In this document: one piece after another, positions 26,168 through 33,918 of the stretch | How positions within the stretch are numbered: position 1 is the first letter of the stretch | How the letters are laid out: every line of letters begins with the position of its first letter | NCBI GenBank assembly: GCA_046349915.1 | Contig: JAXMBL010000004.1 | Span: 1,555,815-1,619,814, forward strand | Reading direction: 5' to 3' | From: CAIXSC01 sp046349915 | GTDB taxonomy: Bacteria; Planctomycetota; Planctomycetia; Pirellulales; Pirellulaceae | DNA length: 64,000 nucleotides | Position numbers and translations under genes: made by a program | The notes under the pieces: generated by a model | Database searches by the model: none | Seen by the model: the letters and a program-made list of their open reading frames with translations, nothing else | Told to the model about the DNA's origin: nothing

Positions 26168-29100
26168 ATGTCCGATACCAAAGGCCACCGCATTCATGTG
26201 TTTGTGTCGTCCCCCAGTGATGTGGACGCGGAACGCAAGATCGTTCACGAGGTGATCGAGAGCATCAATCGAACGGAAGCGGGACGCCAGGTCTTCTTGC
26301 AAGCATTCGATTTCACCAAAGATGTGGTCTCGAGAATTGGGCCAGGGCCGCAGGAAGTTGTCGACCAGCAAACGCCGGAATATCACATCTACCTCGGCAT
26401 CATGTGGGCACGTATGGGCACCCCAACCGGGTCGCACCCATCGGGTACCGTCAAAGAGTTCCACGACGCGCTTCAACGCTTTTTGCAGAATCGAAAGCCC
26501 TGGATCACGTTCTTCTTCAATAACCGCCCTTGCCCGTCGCATAAGTCCGAAGACGTCCAGCAATACTTGGCCGTCTGTAATTTCCGTGAGGAGCTCGAAA
26601 AGCAAGGGATCATTACCCCTTACGATGGCCCTCGGGGGAATTCGCAGGGATTCTATGAGTTGGTCGGCGAGCAGTTGCGCAAGATCGTCAACGCAATTGT
26701 GTCGCCCGCACCATCAGCACTCACGTCGTCTCCTGCATCACCGTCTCCAACGTACGTTGGGCATTATCTCCAACGTCTCGCCAGCGACACCGAGCACCTC
26801 ACGTTGCTGGGCATGGGGCGGAGCTTGCAGGTCGAATTGCCGATCGCCGAGGCGTATATCCCGCTGCAAGCGACCGCCGCCCAGTCGCTCGAACTGAAAC
26901 CCACCGAACGGCCTCGCGATGGTCGCGATATTGACTTGGGGGATGTGTTTCGCGAAACGGATCAGCGGAGGATGCGAGCAATCGTCATGCTGGGTGAACC
27001 CGGCTCGGGAAAAACCACGGCTGCTCGACAAGTAGCTTGGCAGTTGAGCGGTGGACAAAGCCGCGGTGCGGATCTCGGATTGCCAAACAATCTGGTGCCC
27101 GTCCTGCTACGGTTCCGCAATCTAAGCCGCGAGTCGCTCGATGCGCCAGGGCCGCTGGCTGGCTTAAAGAATTTCCTGGACCAGGAGACTCGTTGTCCCG
27201 GCGCGCCAGTCGGGCAAGATCAACCGGGCGAAACGCTGTGGAACGGCCAAGCGGGCGGGCTGCTGTGGATTCTTGACGGACTGGACGAAGTGGTCGATCC
27301 CGGGGATCGCCAGAGAGTGGCCGGTTGGTTGAGGACGGCGGTCATGGAGCGACCGAACGATTGGTTCTTTGTCACCTGCCGGTTTCAGGGGTACTTTCGC
27401 GAGGGCGTGCCGCTGGGACCGAAGTTCGCCGAGTTCCATGTCAGGCCGCTGAACGACCAGCAGGTCGAGCAATTCGTGCGCGCCTGGTTCAAGGCGGCGT
27501 ACGGCAAGTTACTGGGGCCAGGCGCCGCCGCCTCAGGCAGATCGCAGGCGGATAGCGACCAGTTGTTGGGGATTCTCAAGTTGTCGGAGTTTCAGTTGGG
27601 GCACATTCGTGAGCTGTGTACGAATCCATTGCTGCTGACGATTCTGTGTATCGTGTTCCACGAGGAGCGGAAGCTGCCGACGGGCCGAGCGGAGTTGTAT
27701 GCCCACTGCGTGCGAGTGCTGTTGGAGTATTGGCGGCGGGACCTGTATACGACCGAATTGGGGACCAAGCTCAAACCATACGATGCCGAAGCGGCTCAAT
27801 CGGTATTGGCACGTATTGCCTGGTGGCTCCATCAAGAGGAACAGCGGACAACAGCGCCGCTCGCCGAGTTGGCGGCGGAAGCGGCTCGCGGTTTGACGTC
27901 CGTGACGCCAAGTTCAGGTTTGGGACACGATGGCATGGAGTTCCTCGAACGAATGCGTGCCGAGACGGGGATCTTGGCCTTGGGTGGAGAAGGAATGGGG
28001 ACGTGCGGCTTCCTGCATCTGAGCTTCCCGGAGTATTTGGCGGCCGATCACGCCGCTCGCGAGAACTTGGCGCCGGAGTTGGCCCCACGCGCGATCGAAA
28101 GTTGGTGGCGCGAGGTGGCTTTGTTGTCGCTGCGGCGCTCTCGGCCGTACTGCGAGGCGTTTTTTCAAGAGATGCTGGAGGCGGGAATTGCCGAACGTCA
28201 CCCTGACTTGGCCGAACGATGCCTGCAAGAGACGCTGTACTTCGCCGCGGAGCCATTCGTGTCGGTGTTACGTCAAGCCGATGCGCCGCCGGCCCGTGTG
28301 GCAGCCGTGTTGCGGTTGTTGCGGGAACGCTGTGAGCAAGTTCCTGAACTAGGCCCTCTCTGTACGAAGCTGGCACTGTCGCCGAACTCCGACGTGCGGG
28401 GCTTTGCGCGGGAGATCCTCGTGCGTCTAAGGGTCGCGGCGCCTGTGCCAGCGGCGCCTCAACCCTTTGAAGTGATCGTCGATGAACGTACAGGCTTGAC
28501 GCTGGTGGCGATTCCTCCGGGTGAGTTCATGATGGGATCGGATCAAGGCGATCCCGATGAAAAGCCTGTGCATCGCGTGCGCCTGACGCAATGTTTCTTA
28601 ATGAGCAAGTACCCGGTCACGAACTCGCAGTATGGCCGCTACCTGGAGGAGGTGAGCGGCAAGATTCATGTACCTGAGTATTGGAGTGATCGTCGATTCA
28701 ACCAGCCTGAGCAGCCGGTGGTGGGGGTGAGTTGGAGCGAGGCCTTGGCGTATTGCCAATGGGCCGGAGGTCGTTTGCCGACGGAAGCGGAATGGGAATA
28801 TGCCTGCCGAGCCGGAACGACGACAGAGTATTGCTTTGGTGATGAGGAGAGCGAACTAGGAGAGTACGCGTGGTACGGAGCGAACTCGAGAGGTCAGACG
28901 CAACCTGTGGGAGCAAAGAGGCCAAATACTTGGGGGCTCCATGACATGCACGGGAATGTGTGGGAGTGGTGCGCTGATTGGTACGAAAGATATGCCGCTG
29001 GCGAAGCGGTTGACCCGCCGGGTCCGAAGAAGGGCTCGGACCGTGTGCTCCGGGGCGGGTGCTGGAGCGACTCCTCCAGGTACTGCCGGTCGGCGTACCG

Positions 29101-29272
29101 CCGCAGGGGCTCGCCGGGCTACCGGTACGCCGACCTGGGCTTCCGCGTGTCCCTAGTTCCAGTCGCAGGCAAGCTGAGCTCCGGCCAGCAAGGACCGTCG
29201 CCGGAGGCGGGACGGGAGCGAGCGGAGGCCGGTAAGCGGAGGTCGCACGGCCCGAAGCGCAGCGGAGCGTAG
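26168..29272 (+). CDS. DUF4062-NACHT-FGE/C-type-lectin protein, second paralog
   Basis: 1034 residues from ATG 26168. Same order as the preceding gene: DUF4062 (IHVFVSSPSDVDAERKI, about 7-110), NACHT with Walker A GEPGSGKT near 276 and Walker B LLWILDGLDEVV near 366, TNPLLLTILCIVFHEERKLP near 484, helical region, then FGE fold from about 778 (IPPGEFMMGSDQGDPDEKPV, YPVTNSQYGRYL, GNVWEWCADW). A candidate variable region is at 968-990. Unlike its neighbour it reads on through the shared 3' flank, adding about 35 Arg/Gly/Ser-rich residues that look like translated non-coding DNA. The two proteins match in domain order but differ through most of the length, so the duplication is old. Probable role: diversified sensor of a conflict or self-recognition system. 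Confidence 0.85.
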   Translation: MSDTKGHRIHVFVSSPSDVDAERKIVHEVIESINRTEAGRQVFLQAFDFTKDVVSRIGPGPQEVVDQQTPEYHIYLGIMWARMGTPTGSHPSGTVKEFHDALQRFLQNRKPWITFFFNNRPCPSHKSEDVQQYLAVCNFREELEKQGIITPYDGPRGNSQGFYELVGEQLRKIVNAIVSPAPSALTSSPASPSPTYVGHYLQRLASDTEHLTLLGMGRSLQVELPIAEAYIPLQATAAQSLELKPTERPRDGRDIDLGDVFRETDQRRMRAIVMLGEPGSGKTTAARQVAWQLSGGQSRGADLGLPNNLVPVLLRFRNLSRESLDAPGPLAGLKNFLDQETRCPGAPVGQDQPGETLWNGQAGGLLWILDGLDEVVDPGDRQRVAGWLRTAVMERPNDWFFVTCRFQGYFREGVPLGPKFAEFHVRPLNDQQVEQFVRAWFKAAYGKLLGPGAAASGRSQADSDQLLGILKLSEFQLGHIRELCTNPLLLTILCIVFHEERKLPTGRAELYAHCVRVLLEYWRRDLYTTELGTKLKPYDAEAAQSVLARIAWWLHQEEQRTTAPLAELAAEAARGLTSVTPSSGLGHDGMEFLERMRAETGILALGGEGMGTCGFLHLSFPEYLAADHAARENLAPELAPRAIESWWREVALLSLRRSRPYCEAFFQEMLEAGIAERHPDLAERCLQETLYFAAEPFVSVLRQADAPPARVAAVLRLLRERCEQVPELGPLCTKLALSPNSDVRGFAREILVRLRVAAPVPAAPQPFEVIVDERTGLTLVAIPPGEFMMGSDQGDPDEKPVHRVRLTQCFLMSKYPVTNSQYGRYLEEVSGKIHVPEYWSDRRFNQPEQPVVGVSWSEALAYCQWAGGRLPTEAEWEYACRAGTTTEYCFGDEESELGEYAWYGANSRGQTQPVGAKRPNTWGLHDMHGNVWEWCADWYERYAAGEAVDPPGPKKGSDRVLRGGCWSDSSRYCRSAYRRRGSPGYRYADLGFRVSLVPVAGKLSSGQQGPSPEAGRERAEAGKRRSHGPKRSGA
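29069..29137 (+). other. Candidate DGR variable region 2
   Basis: The counterpart of 25835-25903, flanked by the same 18 bases upstream (29051-29068) and the same 17 bases downstream (29138-29154). The encoded residues at the variable positions are D, Y, Y, R, G, G, Y, Y, A, D where the first copy has F, G, F, F, D, R, D, N, Y, F, all compatible with AAC template codons. Confidence 0.65.
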
Positions 29273-29339
29273 CCGGGCGGTGCGCACCGGTGCGTCCGAC
29301 CGTAGCGAGCGATGTGGGCGAAGGGTAAACCGAGCGGGT

Positions 29340-29357
29340 GCAGGGCGGCAGCCCTGC
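29340..29357 (+). other. Hairpin downstream of second NACHT gene
   Basis: GCAGGGC and GCCCTGC pair around GGCA. No T-tract follows, so it is not a standard intrinsic terminator; it could be a transcript-end stabiliser. Confidence 0.4.
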
Positions 29358-29522
29358 TCGCTTAGCTGGGTAAGATGATGGACGCCCTGAAGTATGAGTT
29401 CCCTCGAGGCGGCCTTCTATTGCGTCGCCCCCAGATGCCCGACCTCTTCTGGCTCGCCCGGCGGAACTTGGTATCCTACCTACCTAACGCCAAGACAAGT
29501 TTTTTCGACTATCGAGGATGGA

Positions 29523-31760
29523 ATGTCCCACAACGCTGCTCCCGCCAAAATTGTCTACACGTTGACCGACGAAGCGCCCGCCTTGGCGACCTACTCGCTG
29601 CTCCCCATCATTCGCGCGTTCACCAAGTCGTCGGGCGTGGTGGTCGAATCGCAAGACATCTCGCTCGCGGGCCGCATTCTCGCGAACTTCCCGGACTTCT
29701 TGACCGAGTCGCAACGACAGTCTGACGCCCTGGCGGCGCTCGGCGAACTCGCCAAACTGCCCGAAGCCAACATCATCAAGCTGCCGAACATCAGCGCCTC
29801 CATCCCCCAGCTCACCGAGGCGATTCGCGAACTACAGCAGCAAGGGTACGCCGTCCCCGACTTCCCCCAGAATCCGCAAACCGACGCGGAAAAGCAAATT
29901 CGGGCTCGCTACGCCAAAGTGCTCGGCAGCGCCGTCAATCCCGTGATTCGCGAAGGGAACTCGGACCGTCGAGTGGCCGCGCCGGTCAAAGCGTATGCTC
30001 GCAAGAACCCTCACAAGCTGGGCGCCTGGTCGAAAGATTCGAAGACCCACGTGGCTCACATGGGCGGCGGCGATTTTTACGGCAGCGAACGCTCGCATGT
30101 GACGTCGGAGCCGGGCGAGGTGCGGATCGAACTGGTCGGGGCCGATGGCGTCGTGACCGTCTTGAAGGAAAAGGTCAAGCTCCAGGCGGGCGAAGTGATC
30201 GATGCGGCCGTGCTCAGCAAACAGGCGCTCTGCAAGTTCCTGGCCGACGAGGTGGTGAAGGCTCGCGAGCAAGGCGTTCTGTTTTCGGTCCACCTGAAAG
30301 CCACCATGATGAAGGTGTCCGATCCGATCATCTTCGGGCATGTGCTGCGAGCCTACTTCCAGCCGGTGTTCGATAAGCATGCCGACTCGCTGAAGGAAGC
30401 GGGCGTCGATCCCAACAACGGACTGGCCGACATGCTGGCTCGAGTCGATAAGCTTCCGGCCGACCGCCGCGATGCGATTCTCGCCGATATCGAAGCCGTC
30501 TATCGCGAGCGGCCGGCGCTCGCCATGGTCGATTCCGCCAAGGGGATCACGAATCTGCATGTGCCCAGCGATGTGATCATCGACGCCTCGATGCCCGCCG
30601 CTTTTCGCGATTCGGGCTGCATGTGTGGACCCGATGGAAAGCTGCACGACATGAAGGCGGTGATCCCCGATCGCTGCTACGCGGGCGTCTATCAAGAGAC
30701 GATCGACTTCTGTCGCGAGCACGGGGCTTTCGATGTCGCGACCATGGGGACCGTCGCGAACGTCGGCCTCATGGCTCAGCAGGCCGAAGAGTATGGTTCA
30801 CACGACAAGACGTTTCAGATCCCACGAGCGGGTACGGTGCGAGTGGTGGATGGAGCGGGCAAGACGGTGCTGGAGCACGCGGTCGAGCCGGGCGATCTGT
30901 GGCGCATGTGCCAGACCAAGGATGCGCCGATTCGAGATTGGGTCAAGTTGGCTGTCCAGCGGGCGCGGGCGACCGGCACGCCTGCCATCTTCTGGCTCGA
31001 TCCCCAACGAGCACACGATACGCAGTTGATCGCCAAGGTCAAGCAATACCTGGGAGACCACGACACGACCGGACTGGACATTCAGATTCTGTCGCCGGTC
31101 GAAGCCACTCGCTACACCTGCCAACGAGCTCGCGAGGGGAAAGACACGATTTCGGTGACGGGCAACGTGCTGCGGGATTACTTGACCGACCTGTTCCCCA
31201 TCCTCGAGTTGGGCACCAGCGCGAAGATGCTGTCGATTGTGCCGTTGTTGGCGGGCGGCGGGTTGTTTGAAACGGGCGCTGGCGGTTCTGCTCCGAAGCA
31301 CGTCGAGCAGTTCGTGACCGAAGGGCATCTGCGCTGGGACTCGCTGGGCGAATTCCTCGCCTTGGCCGTTTCGCTCGAGGATCTAGCGGCGAAAACGAAC
31401 AACGCCAAGGTGAAGGTCTTAGCCGCGACGCTGAACGATGCGACCAGTCGTTTCCTGGACAAAAATCGCTCGCCGGGACGCAAGGTGAACGAGATCGACA
31501 ACCGAGGCAGTCATTTCTACCTGGCGTTGTATTGGGCCGAAGCCTTGGCGGCGCAGAGCACCGATTTGGAACTTCAGAAGCAATTCCAGCCGGTGGCTGC
31601 TCAGATGGCGGCGAATCGCCAATCGATCATCGACGAGTTGAACGCCGCTCAAGGCAAGCCGGTCGATCTAGGCGGCTACTACCATCCCGACGTGGCGAAA
31701 ACCAACCAAGTCATGCGGCCGAGCGCCACGTTGAACCGCATCATCGATTCGCTGGCCTAG
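29523..31760 (+). CDS. icd: Monomeric NADP-dependent isocitrate dehydrogenase
   Basis: 745 residues from ATG 29523, chosen because MSHNAAPAKIVYTLTDEAPA is the usual N-terminus of this family; the frame is open further upstream but without family similarity. The length fits the monomeric 80-kDa type. Recognisable blocks include DISLAGRILANFPDFL, ANIIKLPNISASIPQL, NPVIREGNSDRRVAAPVK and LGTSAKMLSIVPLLAGGGLF. It converts isocitrate to 2-oxoglutarate in the cytoplasm, making NADPH. GAGG lies a few bases upstream. The stop is directly followed by a 131-base composite repeat. It has no functional link to the NACHT genes before it. Confidence 0.95.
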   Translation: MSHNAAPAKIVYTLTDEAPALATYSLLPIIRAFTKSSGVVVESQDISLAGRILANFPDFLTESQRQSDALAALGELAKLPEANIIKLPNISASIPQLTEAIRELQQQGYAVPDFPQNPQTDAEKQIRARYAKVLGSAVNPVIREGNSDRRVAAPVKAYARKNPHKLGAWSKDSKTHVAHMGGGDFYGSERSHVTSEPGEVRIELVGADGVVTVLKEKVKLQAGEVIDAAVLSKQALCKFLADEVVKAREQGVLFSVHLKATMMKVSDPIIFGHVLRAYFQPVFDKHADSLKEAGVDPNNGLADMLARVDKLPADRRDAILADIEAVYRERPALAMVDSAKGITNLHVPSDVIIDASMPAAFRDSGCMCGPDGKLHDMKAVIPDRCYAGVYQETIDFCREHGAFDVATMGTVANVGLMAQQAEEYGSHDKTFQIPRAGTVRVVDGAGKTVLEHAVEPGDLWRMCQTKDAPIRDWVKLAVQRARATGTPAIFWLDPQRAHDTQLIAKVKQYLGDHDTTGLDIQILSPVEATRYTCQRAREGKDTISVTGNVLRDYLTDLFPILELGTSAKMLSIVPLLAGGGLFETGAGGSAPKHVEQFVTEGHLRWDSLGEFLALAVSLEDLAAKTNNAKVKVLAATLNDATSRFLDKNRSPGRKVNEIDNRGSHFYLALYWAEALAAQSTDLELQKQFQPVAAQMAANRQSIIDELNAAQGKPVDLGGYYHPDVAKTNQVMRPSATLNRIIDSLA

Positions 31761-32017
31761 TAGCCCGCTCACTTCGTGAGCGGTAAGCCGCGAGGCGTGC
31801 GAGCGCCTGTCGCCGCCAGCCCAACCGCGTTGGGGACCGAACGATGCGTGGAACTCAAAGATCGACGGACTAGAAGTCCGTCGTACGGAAGTAGCCCGCT
31901 CACTTCGTGAGCGGTAAGCCGCGTGGCGTACGAGTGCCCGTCGCCGCCAGCCAAACCGCGTTGGGGACCGAATGCTGCGCGGAAATCAAAGCTCGACGGA
32001 CTAGAAGTCCGGCGTAC
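31761..32017. repeat. Two tandem 131-base composite repeats
   Basis: Units start at 31761 (first base after the isocitrate dehydrogenase stop) and 31892. Each has stem-loop CCGCTCAC-TTC-GTGAGCGG (31765-31783, 31896-31914), a conserved GC-rich spacer, and palindrome CGACGGACT-AGA-AGTCCGTCG (31863-31883; 31994-32014 with one change). The second unit ends 21 bases before the methyltransferase start. Confidence 0.93.
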
Positions 32018-32038
32018 AAAGAGATCCAGGGCTCATTG

Positions 32039-32746
32039 ATGAGTGACGCGAACCCAGCGACCCAGGCAACGTCGCTGCCCGACGAGGCCACGTTGGCAGG
32101 GCAGGCGATCTACAGTCGGCGATTGCTGAGGTGGTACGATTTCATCGTGTTAACCGTGTCGAATCGCTGGATCTGGCGCTGCCCGACGCCCGTATTGCTT
32201 GATTGGTACAACTCGCACGTTTCCGCCGACCATCTCGATATCGGCGTCGGGTCGGGTTATTTCCTTGATCGTTGCCGTTTTCCCGTCGCCGATCCTCGCA
32301 TCACGCTGCTCGACCTGAACCCCAACTGCCTGGAAGTTGCTGCGGCGAGGATTCAGCGCTATCAACCCCAGATGGTAGTGGCCGATGTGCTGCAGCCACT
32401 GGCGGTGACCGGAGCACCGTTCAACAGCATCGGCGTCAACTACGTCTTGCACTGCTTGCCCGGCGACTTACCCCAGAAGACTCGCTTGTTCGATCACGTT
32501 GCGCCTCTGTTATCGCCGGATGGTGTCTTGTTTGGATCGACGTTGTTGGGACAGGGCGTCGCTCGCGGTTGGCCCGCGCGACGTCTGGCTGCGTTCTATA
32601 ACAATCGTCGAGTGTTCTCGAACGCGGACGACTCGCTGCAGGACCTGCAACAAGCTCTGCAAGCTCGCTTCGATCAGGTGCGGATCGAGACTCGCGGGTG
32701 TGTGGCTTTGTTCGCTGCTAACGGCGTGCGACGGACGAGTGCCTGA
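32039..32746 (+). CDS. Class I SAM-dependent methyltransferase
   Basis: 235 residues from ATG 32039. The frame is open for 44 codons upstream, but those lie in the composite repeat, so the later start is preferred. The Rossmann motif I is LDIGVGSGYFLDRC near residue 65, motif II ITLLDLNPNCLEVAAARI near 88, and a motif-IV-like stretch is FNSIGVNYVLHCLPGD. The N-terminal part (IYSRRLLRWYDFIVLTVSNR) contains a hydrophobic helix typical of small-molecule or lipid methyltransferases. The substrate is not known. It is hemmed in on both sides by repeat arrays, which may be why it stands alone. Confidence 0.85.
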   Translation: MSDANPATQATSLPDEATLAGQAIYSRRLLRWYDFIVLTVSNRWIWRCPTPVLLDWYNSHVSADHLDIGVGSGYFLDRCRFPVADPRITLLDLNPNCLEVAAARIQRYQPQMVVADVLQPLAVTGAPFNSIGVNYVLHCLPGDLPQKTRLFDHVAPLLSPDGVLFGSTLLGQGVARGWPARRLAAFYNNRRVFSNADDSLQDLQQALQARFDQVRIETRGCVALFAANGVRRTSA

Positions 32747-32748
32747 TG

Positions 32749-33168
32749 TAGCCCGCTCACTTCGTGAGCGGTAAGCCGCATGGCGTGCGAGCGCCCCTCG
32801 CCGCCAGCCCAACCGCATTGGGGACCGAATGATGCGCGAAAATCAACTCTCGACGGACTGGAAGTCCGTCGTACGGAAGTAGCCCGCTCACTTCGTGAGC
32901 GGTGAGCCGCGTGGCGTGCGAGCGCCCTTCGCCGCCAGCCCAACCGCGTTGGGGACCGAATGCTGCGCGAAAATCAACTCTCGACGGACTGGAAGTCCGT
33001 CGTACGGAAGTAGCCCGCTCACTTCGTGAGCGGTAAGCCGCGTGGCGTGCGAGCGCCCTTCGCCGCCAGCCCAACCGCTTTGGGGACCGAATGCTGCGCG
33101 AAAATCAACTCTCGACGGACTAGGAAGTCCGTCGTACGGTAGCAGATCGACGGACTGGAAGTCCGTCG
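32749..33168. repeat. Three tandem 131-base composite repeats plus one extra palindrome
   Basis: Units start at 32749, 32880 and 33011, exactly 131 bases apart, beginning three bases after the methyltransferase stop. The palindromes are at 32851-32871, 32982-33002 and 33113-33134 (one extra base in the last). A lone palindrome follows at 33148-33168, ending eight bases from the stop of the ClpP-like gene on the other strand. Confidence 0.93.
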
Positions 33169-33175
33169 TACATTG

Positions 33176-33745
33176 TCAGCGGCGTCCTTTGGCGACTGGA
33201 GCGAGTTGGATTAGTTCACCCAGTCCAGCTTGGACGAATTCTCGGCCGGTCACGTAGCGGCCGGGCTGCATCCATTGGACCAGTTGTTCGTAGGGATAGT
33301 TCAGGAACGAAGCGAGCAACCGGTCCATCTCCTCTTCCAGTTGACCGAAGTGGCGAGCCCATTCGCGCGCTTCGGCCAGCCCAATGTTCTCCTCGCTTTG
33401 CCACTTGAGTGGATGGAACAGCAGGATGCTGAACGGGCTGACGAGCCGGCGTCGGCAGGCGGCGAGCGGCCAGATGGCGGCCGACGAGCATTCGCCGGTG
33501 ACGATGCCGGTCGCGTCGAGCCGACGGATGGCGATCAGCGAAAGGAGATGGATGGCCGAATAAGCCCCTCCACCGGGGCAGTCGAAGTACAGGGTGCAGG
33601 CGCCTCCCTCGGGGACGGCCAACAGCTTGTCGGTGATCTCGGACTCGCTGTCGGTCAGATCGCCGACGACCGCGATCTCGTGAATCTCGTCTTCTTGGGA
33701 CTTGTCCTCGGTGTTTTTCTTGTCGCGGGCAGACTGGCGAGCCAT
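33176..33745 (-). CDS. ClpP/crotonase-fold protease-like protein
   Basis: 189 residues from ATG (complement of 33743-33745), one codon inside an alternative GTG. The fold motifs of ClpP are visible: TLYFDCPGGGAYSAIHLLSL near 51-70, the nucleophile region TGECSSAAIWPLAA near 82-95 (second Ser aligned with the ClpP Ser) and the His region ILLFHPL near 107. The Asp of the triad, normally in a D-R-D motif before the last helix, appears as P-G-R here (QPGRYVTGREFVQAGLGELI). So activity may be lost or rely on another residue. The N-terminal 20 residues are charged and unlike ClpP. No ClpX partner nearby. Could be a ClpR-like inactive subunit. Confidence 0.75.
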   Translation of the reverse strand: MARQSARDKKNTEDKSQEDEIHEIAVVGDLTDSESEITDKLLAVPEGGACTLYFDCPGGGAYSAIHLLSLIAIRRLDATGIVTGECSSAAIWPLAACRRRLVSPFSILLFHPLKWQSEENIGLAEAREWARHFGQLEEEMDRLLASFLNYPYEQLVQWMQPGRYVTGREFVQAGLGELIQLAPVAKGRR

Positions 33746-33861
33746 CACGGAATCCCGGAAAATGGGGAGGTATTGACGATTGGAGGCGGCGAAGGCTTCG
33801 ACTTAAGTTCGCGAAAACGACGTCCAGGCCGCCGAAAACTTCTCAGCCACCAACGATTTAC

Positions 33862-33867
33862 TATAAT
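33862..33867 (+). promoter_or_regulatory. -10 box upstream of the GYF_2 gene
   Basis: A perfect TATAAT at 33862-33867, 51 bases upstream of the start codon. The expected -35 position holds CTTCTC, a poor match. Confidence 0.4.
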
Positions 33868-33918
33868 GGGACCGGCACGATTGCGGAACGATCCAGTCCC
33901 CTTAGTAGTGGGCGAACG

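Noticed and set aside
29394..29522. 43-codon extension of isocitrate dehydrogenase
   Set aside because: The usual family N-terminus begins at ATG 29523 with a GAGG upstream.
29273..29522. DGR template repeat or reverse transcriptase next to the NACHT genes
   Set aside because: No second near-copy of the variable window with AAC codons and no reverse transcriptase motifs were seen here or elsewhere in the window.
31907..32038. 44-codon N-terminal extension of the methyltransferase
   Set aside because: It is translated from the composite repeat and lacks similarity to methyltransferases; ATG 32039 fits better.
31761..33168. CRISPR array
   Set aside because: Regular 131-base spacing but no 20-40-base repeats with unique spacers; the whole 131-base unit repeats. 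No cas genes.
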